Origin: Icerya purchasi
Taxonomy: Eukaryota; Arthropoda; Insecta; Hemiptera; Monophlebidae
Assembly (NCBI GenBank): GCA_039619475.1
Contig: CM077116.1
Span: 251,079,440 to 251,143,439 of the forward strand
Length of the DNA: 64,000 nucleotides
Reading direction: 5' to 3'
Below are positions 34,270 through 44,307 of this stretch, in pieces; positions within the stretch are counted from its first letter, which is position 1; each line of letters opens with the position of its first letter. The notes beneath the pieces were generated by a model. It saw nothing but the letters and a program-made list of their open reading frames with translations. It did no database searches and was not told the origin of the DNA. The position numbers and the translations under genes are program-made.

Positions 34270-34497
34270 GTAAAGTAAAGTAAGTCCCATGCCCTTTTAA
34301 CAGGACGTCGGGGATTGTGAAGTTAAGGTTCATAGTGTACTAAGCCTAATGGATCTGATGAGAATATTGGTTCCTTTCTCTCGGCTGCCTTTACTTTCCC
34401 AAATTTCTCTGGTACCCAATTATTTCAGGCAGGGTAAGCTTGGGAATGATTCGGATCCGGTAGTCAAGCACCTCAACCACTAGGCCTCCACGATACC
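34270..34497 (-). mobile_element. tRNA-derived SINE with target duplications
   Basis: The minus strand starts GGGTATCGTGGAGGCCTAG and contains an A box-like GGCCTAGTGGTTGAGG (34471-34486) and a B box-like GGATCCGAATC (34448-34458), the internal RNA polymerase III promoter of tRNA-derived SINEs. After a tRNA-unrelated body it ends in a CTTAC-TTTAC-TTTAC tail (34270-34284). CAACTAACG flanks both sides exactly (34261-34269 and 34498-34506), a 9-bp target duplication. At 228 bp it is SINE-sized. SINEs encode no protein and are copied by the machinery of a partner LINE, which I cannot identify. Confidence 0.85.
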
Positions 34498-34625
34498 CAA
34501 CTAACGATAAATTACCGGAATAATCTCAATTATCAGATTAATACATTAGGCTATGTACTTACCGGCCACCAGTCCGCACACACCTATACACAATACATTA
34601 TTTCCTTAATTCTTACGGCTCACGC

Positions 34626-34858
34626 TACAGACAGACGCTACCCTGGTGCCGCCGGACATAGACACATACACCAAGACACCTACACGAACCCCAACTCCGC
34701 ACGTGCCGAAATTTTGACTGAAAAACGGAATTTACATTCTCCCGGATTGTATTCCTCGGTGACAATGCCGAGAGATCGAAAATTAATGATTTTAACCGAA
34801 GAGAAATTTTTAGCTCGGCGTCATCGCTGGATAGCACCGTAAATACCGAATCCGTATC
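34626..34858 (+). repeat. Diverged dispersed repeat D, copy 2
   Basis: Second copy of the repeat at 30481-30731, 4.1 kb away and in the same orientation. Directly followed by a TA microsatellite. Confidence 0.65.
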
Positions 34859-34859
34859 A

Positions 34860-34894
<35 letters not shown>

Positions 34895-34896
34895 GT
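34859..34896. repeat. TA/CATA microsatellite
   Basis: Alternating TA with CATA interruptions, which produces the repetitive Y-I residues in a minus-strand ORF. Confidence 0.85.
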
Positions 34897-35108
34897 TTTG
34901 TTTTTTTTTGCATTTTGTATCAGGACTGGTCTTCTTAGGCCACTTACCGATAATTCCGACACTAGAACGCAATACTGAATACAAATGTGTACGCCATTGC
35001 ACGCAATACATATATGTGGAGTATTGGCCATCGCCAATATTACGAACTTATTCTAAGTTACATGATTAAATGTACAATTAAACTTATACATTTAAATTAG
35101 CAATTAAA

Positions 35109-36590
35109 TCAAGCGATTTTTGACCTTTTTAATGCTTTACCGCTGTGTACTGCGTTGACAAACTGTACCATTTCCGTATTCCTGTGTTGGCGTAGACGAC
35201 ACTGGTGCTTAGAAGCAAACCGAGCAATAACTTCCTTAATTGTATCAATCCACAAATCATTGTGTATCGTATCATTCTTTACATACCATGGCGCATTAGT
35301 GATGAATCGCAGTAATTTATTCTGAATTACCGGAATTGCCTTCCTGTTAGACCGCTTGGTGCAGCCCCAGAATTGAATATCGCGGTTCCAGATAGGCTTG
35401 ATCACTGCTACATAAAAGAGCCTCTTGTTTGCAAGGCTGAGCTAGGAATTAAATCCCAGTAGCCAATACAAGTTTTTTAAACGATATTTTATTTCTTTAT
35501 TTCATCTTTACATGCGATTTCCAGGTGGGTCTCGCATCTAAATGCATCCCTAGATACTTCGCATTATCAGATTGCGGGATCGCTCCACCAATTAAAATCA
35601 CCAGAATACAAGTAATATTTCATAATGTATACATGCGGAAATTTCGTTTCATTCAATTTTATTTTCCAACGAACTATCTAGACAGATAGTTTATTTATGA
35701 TTGCTTGTAGATTATCAGTAGCTTCCACTCGGGTTTTTGGCCTTTGGATAGGATAACAGTGGCATCTGCAATCGTTGCTACTAATGTATTTGGCAGTGCT
35801 GATACATCCGACGTGTAAAGCAAACATAGCAAAGGTTCCGGGACACTGCCCTGAGAAACACCAACGTTTACAGCATAGAAATCCGATTTAGCTTCATTAA
35901 AGTAAACCCGAAAGAATCGGTCTTCTAAATATTATTTTATCAGCGCGCAGTAGTTGCCTGGAAGCAGCAGGTTTAACTTGTGTAGTAGACCTTCATGCTA
36001 GACTCCGTCGAAAGCCTGTGCGACATCAAGAAATACTGTATTGGCCATACATTTTTTGTTCAAAGGCACATTCAATGTAGTTTGTCACTCTATGAACTTG
36101 GTCAATTGTCGAGTGACTCTATTGTTGAACCTAAATTAAAAATCTAAGATGATATTATTCTCCTTAATTATTGGTTTTAAGCGCTTTAAAAGTAATTTTT
36201 CAAAAACTTTGGACATTACCGGCAACAAGGATATTGGTCGATAGGATGATGAAATTTCTGGCCGTTCTCCAGATTTTAATGTCATTATTACCTTCGCTAC
36301 TTTCCGCTGCAATGGCATGTATTGTTACTACTGCACCGCATTATAGATATAGTTAAGCAAAATTATTCCTTTACGAGGTAGCTCCTTAATAATTCTTGCT
36401 GTAATGCAATCTATTCTAGGACCTTTTTCAGGGTTTAGTTCATAATCAATGACTGTAGTAACTTTTAAAGGAGAAAAGTAGGTGGTCTAGTGTAGCTTGT
36501 TAAATGTTTTATTTAGATTAACTTCCGATGCTATGTTGTTAGGCATGAACACTGAATACAAATGTTCTGCAAAAACTTTAGCTTTTTATT
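35109..36590 (-). pseudogene. Jockey-clade reverse transcriptase, catalytic box mutated
   Basis: The minus strand runs from a pre-RT linker (about 36590) through S-S-Y-R-P-I-S-L-L-P-V-M-S-K near 36230, F-L-D-V-A-Q-A-F-D near 36020 and G-V-S-Q-G-S near 35850. The catalytic box is changed from F-A-D-D to I-A-D-A near 35765-35776, which would abolish polymerase activity. Downstream are N-A-K-Y-L-G-M-H-L-D-A-R-P-T-W and T-N-A-P-W-Y-V-K-N-D-T-I-H-N-D-L. The last 98 codons (35109-35405) are uninterrupted. Upstream it abuts a Penelope-like fragment. Confidence 0.85.
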
Positions 36591-36599
36591 CATTACTTC

Positions 36600-37197
36600 T
36601 AGCCCAATTAATTGGTGATCGCTAAGATAGCGGCTTCTTCGGGTAACGAATGGCTTTCCAAAGTGATTCAATTGTTTGGCAATATAACCTTCTAAAAAAT
36701 AAGTAAAGCTTTTTACTGCGCAAACGGTCGGTCTAAGCGGGTTATGGACTTTTGGCAACCCATTTAGCCTAGGTAATGACGACACGTATAGCACTAAAGA
36801 TTTCTTGATAATCCTATCCATGTTCATTATCTTTAATGTTCTCTCCACCTTATTCACGATTCGTTTAGGAGATTTACGGTCTAGTTCTATGTACGGTCCC
36901 TCATTAAGCATGTCAAAATTTTTTTGTTTATATTATGTATTTCCTCATAACAACCATCGAATTTCCTTTATCCACTTTCATTGTTACTACATCCTTATTT
37001 TTCCGCAGGGAATTCGGAGCTTTTAGCTCTACAAAAGAAATAGTTCTTAAAATAATGGCGCAAGCTTGTCTCACCACATCTGCTACTTCCAGAGGAACAT
37101 TTCTTAAACCAGATTCCACCTTGCTGATGATATCTTCTATCGGAATATTTTTTGGTGCAATAGCGAAATTCTCAGGGCTCGGCAGAATTGTTAGTTA
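36600..37197 (-). pseudogene. Penelope-like element RT fragment
   Basis: Minus-strand codons give V-D-K-G-N-S-M-V-V-M near 36960 and R-L-N-G-L-P-K-V-H followed by P-L-R-P-T-V-C-A-V near 36730-36775. Penelope-like RTs have an (A)-D-K-G-N-(A/S)-x-V-V-(M/L) block and a Y-G-L-P-K-x-H-K-P...P-L-R-P-I-V block in this order. The palm and any GIY-YIG endonuclease are absent. One or more frameshifts separate the blocks. It ends abruptly at the jockey linker near 36600. Confidence 0.75.
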
Positions 37198-37395
37198 ATG
37201 TTGCCCTTCCACAATTCGTTAACAATACGGCCAATGATGATAAGAAATTCTAATATTAAATAACAAGTTAGAAGACGCTACTACTCTCCGCATTATTCAA
37301 CGGAACAATATTGGGTAGTTCGGTTTTTTCTTCGTTTTTTGTGGGTATTTTTGCGTTTATCTTCTTTCATTCTATGTGTGCGTGTATTTTTTTTG

Positions 37396-37546
37396 TGTAG
37401 CGAGACAGATACTCGCCACATGAGTTTTAAAAATTTTAATAATTTTTTCATTATGAAAATAAAAATTTAATTATATATATATATATAAAATAATAATAAT
37501 GATAATAATAAATAAAAAAATAATAATAATAATAATAAAATAAAAA

Positions 37547-37592
<46 letters not shown>

Positions 37593-38112
37593 TTAGTCTA
37601 TGCCAATCACATGATCATCATTGTTTCCTTTGAGACAATGATGATCGAAAATGTGGTTGGAGAAGAAGTAAGAGTTTTTCGAAAAACGTTGAACGGAGAA
37701 GTTGTTAAAATATGAATTGTGCTAAATTTAATAATATTTTGGTTTTTATAGAAATTATGAAAATTATGTGTAGTTAAAACACATAATGTGTGGTTGGATG
37801 TACCGAGGATATTTCGAAGGGATTTAAAATTTAATTAATGGCGGGCAGGGTAAAACATAATATATTAATATGATGAAGTAATCATAAATATTATATAAAA
37901 TAGAAAATACATTTTAAGTTATTTTATTATATTTCTTTTATTTATTCATTTATCTTAGTTTAGTCATTGTTTTAATTAATCGTTCGGCAACGAATGTGTG
38001 CCGGATGTCAAATTATGTTATGTATATGTATGTGTTATAAAAACTTAATTTGGTAGCAGAGCGTGATAATAATAATAAAAAAATTTTAAAGCACATATGT
38101 ATATACATTACA
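37396..38112 (+). repeat. 5' LTR
   Basis: 717 bp, TGTAG...TTACA. Differences from the 3' LTR are about eight single changes or small indels by eye, outside the variable TA and TAA microsatellites (37480-37590). A 34-base hairpin (37613-37646, about 15-bp stem) is conserved in both LTRs. A copy of the primer-site sequence (38051-38065) lies inside this LTR. Confidence 0.9.
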
Positions 38113-38117
38113 TAAAA

Positions 38118-38133
38118 TGGTAGCAGAGCGTGG
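38118..38133 (+). promoter_or_regulatory. Primer binding site (initiator tRNA-Met type)
   Basis: TGGTAGCAGAGCGTGG, five bases after the 5' LTR. Its first 11 bases are complementary to the 3' end of eukaryotic initiator tRNA-Met as I know it (ending CUCUGCUACCA). The tRNA 3' end would prime minus-strand cDNA here. Confidence 0.8.
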
Positions 38134-38754
38134 TTACGATCATAAACATCTACGGACATATATACGAAAAATATAAATATATAAATGTTATTTAAATGGT
38201 TAACGATGTAAATACAATTCAATTGGATAATTTTATTTTTTTTAATTAAAATTTTACAAAACTTAATTACCGATCTATACACGATTTGATGCTGTGCATT
38301 TAATTTCTTTAAACTAATTTGTATATTTTCACTTTTTTTTTAAATTCTATTATTAATTACACGATGATGTCGTATCATATTTTTGTCTTATATAAAAAAG
38401 ATTTGATCTTAATATGGTGTAATGTGTTACATCCAACAATTTAAAACGCCTATGTAGTTACGTTTTCTGGCGTTAATTGTTATTAAGGCAACAATAACAA
38501 ATATTTAAAAACGTTTTATGTTTTTTGTTGCTTTTAATAATTTTTGATATTTATAAAATATCATTCGATCAATCTGTTTTATAAAAGTCTTTTGTTTTTG
38601 ACGTAATTTTCATTCACATTGTAAAATGAAATTATATTATATGTTACATAAACGATAACATCTAAACAAACTTAATTCGTTGTAATATAGTGTTTATAAT
38701 TTTACTACATTAATCAAATATTTCAAATTTAAATACCTAAATTGAATAGGTATA

Positions 38755-38986
38755 CAGTGAGCAAAATAAATATTCGGACTAGCAAAAACAAAAATAAAAA
38801 CGCATCGTAAGAGAGGTTAAAAAAATTTTTTTTTTTCAATTTTTTTTATAGTAACATAAAACATACTGCAATGAACACATTGTGTGAAAAAAAAAAAAAA
38901 TTCATAAAAATGAGAAAAATAACGAAAAAATGCATCTGTCGAAGCAAAACATAATATTCGAACTCGCAAAATTAATATTCGGACTT
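38755..38986. repeat. Tc1-like left terminal inverted repeat
   Basis: Pairs with 40235-40471 with scattered mismatches and A-run length changes. ATATTCGGAC-like words at 38770-38779, 38954-38963 and 38975-38984. Confidence 0.88.
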
Positions 38987-39033
38987 GAAATAAATTTCGT
39001 ATTTATAGCGCTGAAAACATGAAATTTTCGTGT

Positions 39034-40101
39034 TTAATATTTGGTGTGCATCCCTTTAGCTTTATAGACAGCATGCCATCTGCGTGGCACCGAAGAAACC
39101 AGTTTTTCAAGATAAGTTGCAGGGATCTTGTGCCACTCTTCTTGCAGTATTTCTTTAAGCTCTGCCTTGCTCGATATCGTGTGTTGACGGACTTTGGAGT
39201 CGAGGTATTCCCACAAATTTTCAATTGGGTTACAATCCGGAGATTGAGGGGGAGTATCCAAAACCTTTGGGCAATTATATAGCAACCAGACCTTCGTTTT
39301 GTATGCTTTATGTTTTGGATCATTATCCTGGTAAAAAACGAAGGTCTGACGAATGCCTAATTTTTCTGCACTGCTATGAAGATGATCTCTCAAAATTTCA
39401 ATATACGCATCGGCGTTCATGACCCCATCAATAAACACTAAACTGCCCACTCCGCTGGCCGAAAAACACCCCCAAACCATAACTGAACCGCCTCCATATT
39501 TTACCGTCGGTTTGATATTTTTTTGTTCAAGTGCAGTGTTAGGCTTTCTCCAAACCCGAACTTTCCCGTCGCTGCTGAACACATTAAATTTCGATTCATC
39601 GGTGAAAATTACATTTTTCCAAAACCCCTCATCTTTTATTCGGTATTCCCTTGCGAAATTGAACCGCTTTCGTTGGTTAACTGTACTAAGGAGCGGTTTC
39701 AGTCGCGCAGTGCGTGACTTATACCCCATACTTCTAAACGTATTACGTATCGTTTGAGATGTAACTTCCTTACCAGTTCTTTCCAACAATGCTGTCGCAA
39801 GTTTTGAGGCGCTCATTTTAGGATTTTTTTCAATCTCTCGTCGAATAAATCGTTTTTCTACGTCCGTAAGTTTCTCTGGTCGACCCTTTTGCTTATGCGA
39901 TTCAATTCGATCCTCCCTCTGAAACCTGTTTACAATGTCATAAACGGTGCTTCGAGGTAAATTTAATAACCGCGATATCTCGTTACCCGATTTTCCTTTT
40001 ACCCGATTAAAAATCACCATTTGACGCACTTCACAAGAAGTATTTTTACTTTTTCGCAACATCATTTTTTCACGTAACGCATTAAAACTTGATTTACGCA
40101 T
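39034..40101 (-). CDS. Tc1-like transposase, intact
   Basis: 355 residues from an ATG at 40101, the usual length for Tc1-type transposases. It cuts the element at its ends and joins it into TA sites. The N-terminus has two helix-turn-helix segments (about residues 20-60, with S-G-N-E-I-S-R-L-L-N-L-P-R-S-T-V, and about 80-125) joined by a G-R-P motif (73-75). The catalytic triad is complete: D168 in I-F-T-D-E-S, D259 in F-Y-Q-D-N-D-P-K-H and E294 in N-P-I-E-N-L-W, giving DD34E. The G-G-G-S-V-M-V-W-G-C-F-S block (203-214) is present. No stops or frameshifts. In-frame Met13 and Met14 are alternative starts. It is on the strand opposite to the host retrotransposon and needs no intron. Confidence 0.93.
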   Translation of the reverse strand: MRKSSFNALREKMMLRKSKNTSCEVRQMVIFNRVKGKSGNEISRLLNLPRSTVYDIVNRFQREDRIESHKQKGRPEKLTDVEKRFIRREIEKNPKMSASKLATALLERTGKEVTSQTIRNTFRSMGYKSRTARLKPLLSTVNQRKRFNFAREYRIKDEGFWKNVIFTDESKFNVFSSDGKVRVWRKPNTALEQKNIKPTVKYGGGSVMVWGCFSASGVGSLVFIDGVMNADAYIEILRDHLHSSAEKLGIRQTFVFYQDNDPKHKAYKTKVWLLYNCPKVLDTPPQSPDCNPIENLWEYLDSKVRQHTISSKAELKEILQEEWHKIPATYLEKLVSSVPRRWHAVYKAKGMHTKY

Positions 40102-40234
40102 ATGAGTCGATCAATAATGCTCAAAATGCTTCAAGTGATGATTAGTAGTGCTTACTGATGAGTAATACAACGTTCGCTTGCGTTGCATACGCTCGGGAAA
40201 AACCCCAAGGGCGTGTTGTCTACAGATTATTGAA

Positions 40235-40471
40235 AAGTCCGAATATTAATTTTGCGCATCCGAATATTATGTTTGCTTTGACAGATGCATTTTTTTGTTG
40301 TTTTTCTCGGTTTTTGAAGTTTTTTTTTTTTTGTTTTCTCACACAATGTGTTCATTGCAGTATGTTTTATGTGACCATAAAAAAAAAACATTCAAAAAAC
40401 CTTTTTTAACCTCTCTTGCGATGCGTTTTTGATTTCGTTTTTGCTAGTCCGAATATTTATTTTGCACACTG
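40235..40471. repeat. Tc1-like right terminal inverted repeat
   Basis: Reverse complement of the left repeat. GTCCGAATAT-like words at 40237-40246, 40258-40267 (one change) and 40447-40456 mirror the three words of the left arm. Confidence 0.88.
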
Positions 40472-41548
40472 TATGTATTATTGATATGATATTGGAATTA
40501 TTTCGAAATTTGAAAATGTAAAATATACATTGTTAACAAAAAGAACATCGATGTTAAACGGCATTTTATTTTTATAGATTTTAGCGTAAATGATACTATT
40601 AAATAGATCTAGCATTATAAATCATAGATGTAAAACTATATATATATTCCAATAAAGATTACGTTAGTTCATTTTCCTCTGTCTAGTTCAGTACACTAGT
40701 TCGTCCGGTTGGCTTACACTTTAATTCGAAAGTTAATAGTTTTTTTTTTTATTTAATTATTGAAGAATATTTAGTAACATCAGTTATTTATTTACATTTA
40801 AAATTTTTTTTTATTAATTTGTATGACAACTTACATTAAATCATATGAAACTTGAAAATAGTCGCATAAAGGGAACTAACATGATGAACTATAAATTCTT
40901 TGTTTCTATTTATGTTTATTGATCAATTTCAAAAACAACTAAAGTGTCTAGCATATAAACTAGATATAGTTTAAGTATTGATACACAAATCTAAACTATA
41001 TTAATACAATTGTAAATAAAATTATATTAGCGGATTTATTTAAAAGAAATTTAAAATGATTTTTTTGTGTCAACAATATTAGAATTAAAAATTTACATGT
41101 ACATTTTGGAATCCTTTTAAAATAATGGTAACGTTACAATATATGGAGAGTCTTATCGCAAGTTTTTTTTTTTATTTTAGTATGTTTTAATTTTGATTTT
41201 TTTTTATATATGATATAAAAACAATATGCACAAAAGAAAATTTAATATGCTCTCCTTATATACATATATGCATTATAGATATGTATATATATATATAGTT
41301 TTATTCTAAATGTTATAATTTACTATAATTTGTGTTTTGCCTTGCCAGTCACGGGTAATTGTCCTATATTTTGAAAATTATCCATATGGCGAGGGGAAAT
41401 CCCCTTATTTGAAGATTTTTATTTTATTTTTTATTTTTATTTTTGAAATTTCTATTCCTTGGAATATCCAGCATACATCCAACCACACTCCTCAATAAAA
41501 GTAATATAAAATTTAATTAGTGCATTAATAGTAAAAAATTTGTCAATC

Positions 41549-42360
41549 ATGGAAACACGGATGACCACGAGTAAAAAACCGAAGGAGTCAGATTCAAGAG
41601 ATGTTGACGAGATACGAAACGAAATGCAAGAATTAAAAGAGATGGTTCGAAACCTTTCGGATCAGGTTTCGCGACTTACTATGGTAGTTATGGAGAAGAC
41701 GAAAGAAACAATACCAGAAGATGAAGAAATAGGAAAGAAAGAAAGATCATATGTAGAAGGAACCACCAAATTTGGGCAGAAAATGAAAGTTAAACTGATG
41801 TTAGAGAGACTGAAGGAAATAAAAAATTTTACCTCGGATACGTGGCCGCCATCTTTTTTACAAAACATAAAAAGTATTATTAATCGAATACCGGAACTAG
41901 ATATTGACGATATCTTAGATATCATGGAAGCGAAATTTGGGTCAGACCACCAGAGTTGGTATCGCAACAAAAGGAAACAATGGACTAATTTTAATCAATT
42001 CAAGCAAGCATTCCTTGATAGGTTTTGGAATGAGAACATACAAAACGAGGTAATACACAAATTCAGAATAGACAAATATATATATATAAAGTTGATTATT
42101 TGCCGTCAAATCATATCAATCAGTGGATATATAAATTAAATTATCTAACTGTACCAATTTCTGAAGGGTCAATCATCTCCATTATAAGGAATCATTTCCC
42201 TTTAGAAATAAAAAAGTTAATGTGCCAATCATTTCAGAATATGGATTCATTATTAAACCATATACAGGTGTTAGAAAAAGAACCTCCAACAGAAATGTTT
42301 AAATGGAGCAACCATTCACCTAATAATTATCAATATCGGCAGAATTATAGGAATCAGGAC
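41549..42360 (+). pseudogene. gypsy element gag-like frame, one frameshift
   Basis: The first ATG is at 41549. The N-terminus has a heptad-rich, charged segment (about residues 20-55) likely to form a coiled coil. A capsid-like helical part follows with S-W-Y-R-N-K-R-K-Q-W and F-K-Q-A-F-L-D-R-F-W, typical of retrotransposon gag. The frame breaks near 42075-42090 in a short TA run, and the capsid homology continues one frame over (H-I-N-Q-W-I-Y-K-L and H-F-P-L-E-I-K-K-L-M) to about 42360. No CCHC knuckle is seen. Gag would form the particle that packages element RNA. The slip at a TA run could be a true mutation or a sequencing error. Confidence 0.75.
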
Positions 42361-43761
42361 AGACATGTTCGATTGATTCAACACAAAAATAAATATATAT
42401 CAAACATGCAGCTAGGTAAAAAGTTGTATGAATTGATAGGAAATTCCTATTGTATAAGATTACATAAGCTCATAAAAAATGGAATAATTCGAACCAAATA
42501 TAATATTATTAATCACATAAGTAAAAGTGGAGGTACTATCAAAGAACAAATCAAGACATTGCTAAATGAGAAAAGATGTATAAAAAGGAATTTAATGAAT
42601 TTGCAGGACATTGATCCAAAACTTTCAATAATAAAGACGCAACTGATAAATAAGGAAAAAGGAGTGGAAGAATTCTATTTATATAATAATATTCTCTTTA
42701 AGAAAAAAGAAAATGATATTATAAACCCTTATAAGATCATGATTCCAAAATCCCTATATGATAAGGTTTTAAACGAATATCATATTCAGTTTGGTCACCC
42801 AGGAGTAAATAAGACATACTCACTCCTTAATTATTCCTGTTTTATCGCAGGGGCATATAGGGAAATAAAGAACACAATTAGGAAGTGTTTAACATGTAAG
42901 ACCACTAAAATAAGTAATGAGGTATAAAGGGGACAAATGAATAGCATATTAATTACACAAAAAAATGAATTAATATCCATAGATTTATTTGGTCCATTGC
43001 CAGTAAGTATAGGAGGGGTATCCCAAATAGTAGTAATGATGGATGTATATACCAAATTTGTAGAGTTGTACCCTGTAAAACATGCCACATCGAGAATAAT
43101 GATTAGCAAACTTGAGAGATATATTGCAGAGCATGGAAAAGTACATGCCATTCTTTCAGATAATGGCCCGCAGTTCAGTTCAAAAGGATGAGTAGATTAC
43201 ATGAAAGAGAATAATATAAAGTTGAAACATACAACACCCTATACACCAAATGCAAATCCTGTAGAAAGAGTGATGAAAGAATTAGGTAGATATTTTAGAA
43301 TGTTGTGTCATGAACGGCACTCTAAATGGGCCAAATATGTAGAAGAAATAAGAAATTGTATAAATGATATACCACATGATACCACGGGTTTTAGGCCTAA
43401 TTTATTGCAACATAAAAAGAATACAAAGGACTGAGTACAAAATTTAATAATCTTTCCAGATGTAAGTGAAATAGAGAAAAGGGCCAAAGAGAATATTGAA
43501 AAGAAAATTCAGGAAAGAAAAAGGTTAAATGACAAAAAGAAATGTAAAAAGTTTAAAGTAGGGGATGAAGTATTGTTAAGGATACATACTATCTCAAATA
43601 AAATAAATAGGAAAATATCCAAATTCAATTTGCTATTTAATGGACCCTATATTATAAAAGAAGTGTATGGAAATAATACATATTTGTTATATAATAGTAA
43701 ATGTAAAAAATATATTGGGAAACATAATGTAAAGAATTTAATTGCATATAGGCGGAATTAA
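42361..43761 (+). pseudogene. gypsy element integrase, three in-frame stops, RT missing
   Basis: One frame runs to 43761, broken only by TAA 42925-42927, TGA 43189-43191 and TGA 43432-43434. The zinc-binding HHCC region has H-I-Q-F-G-H and C-L-T-C (about 42780-42900). The core has the first Asp in S-I-D-L-F-G-P, the second in L-S-D-N-G-P-Q-F and Glu in N-P-V-E-R-V, with 34 positions between the last two instead of the usual 35. The tail has F-N-G-P-Y-I-I, a GPY-type module. Integrase would insert the cDNA. No Y/F-x-D-D polymerase box occurs upstream, so RT was deleted before this point. The absence of indels across 1.4 kb contrasts with the three stops. Confidence 0.85.
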
Positions 43762-44053
43762 CTTTTGATTTACATCACAGATTTTAAATAAATATATTAA
43801 TTTTATAAAAATTTTGTCAGAAAAAAGGGATTAATTAATTGACTTTCACTTAATTGATGCTAACTTGTCTGAAATTATAATAGATCTTCTAAACATTATC
43901 AATATGTAAATATTTATTTCGAAGGAAGATTTTTCATATATTTAGTTGTTTTATTATTTTTGTAAATGTATTCTGAAATACGTTTTTATATGAATGTAAA
44001 ATATAATTGTAAAATATTTTATGTGGCCCATAGCACGCTATTAATTAAGTAGT

Positions 44054-44095
44054 CTTGGATCATGCCCAAATTAAAATTGTAAGACATGATCCAAG
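44054..44095. other. Hairpin abutting the polypurine tract
   Basis: CTTGGATCATG (44054-44064) pairs perfectly with CATGATCCAAG (44085-44095) around a 20-base loop. The right arm overlaps the start of the polypurine tract. Confidence 0.7.
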
Positions 44096-44105
44096 GGGAG
44101 GGGGA
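44093..44105 (+). promoter_or_regulatory. Polypurine tract
   Basis: AAGGGGAGGGGGA immediately before the 3' LTR TGTAG, the standard primer site for plus-strand DNA synthesis in LTR elements. Confidence 0.88.
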
Positions 44106-44257
44106 TGTAGCGAGACAGATGCTCGCCACATGAGTTTTAAAAATTTTAATAATTTTTTTATTATGAAAATAGAAATTTAATTATATATATATATATATAA
44201 AATAATAATAATGATAATAATAAATAAAAAAATAATAATAATAGTAATAAATAAAAA

Positions 44258-44307
<50 letters not shown>

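Larger units (their letters stand above)
38755..40471 (-). mobile_element. Complete Tc1-like transposon
   Basis: TA is duplicated at each end (38753-38754 and 40472-40473). Both tips read CAGTG(A/T)GCAAAATAAATAT inward. The inverted repeats are about 235 bp (38755-38986 and 40235-40471), long for this family, and each holds three copies of an ATATTCGGAC-like word. Between them is one uninterrupted transposase gene. The element sits in the leader of the gypsy element, so it is younger than that insertion. It is the only element here with everything needed for its own movement. Total length 1,717 bp. Confidence 0.92.

Noticed and set aside
36805..37198. Plus-strand ORFs opposite the Penelope-like fragment
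   Set aside because: Shadows of the minus-strand RT blocks.
39019..39757. Plus-strand ORFs opposite the Tc1-like transposase
   Set aside because: Antisense shadows of an intact gene.
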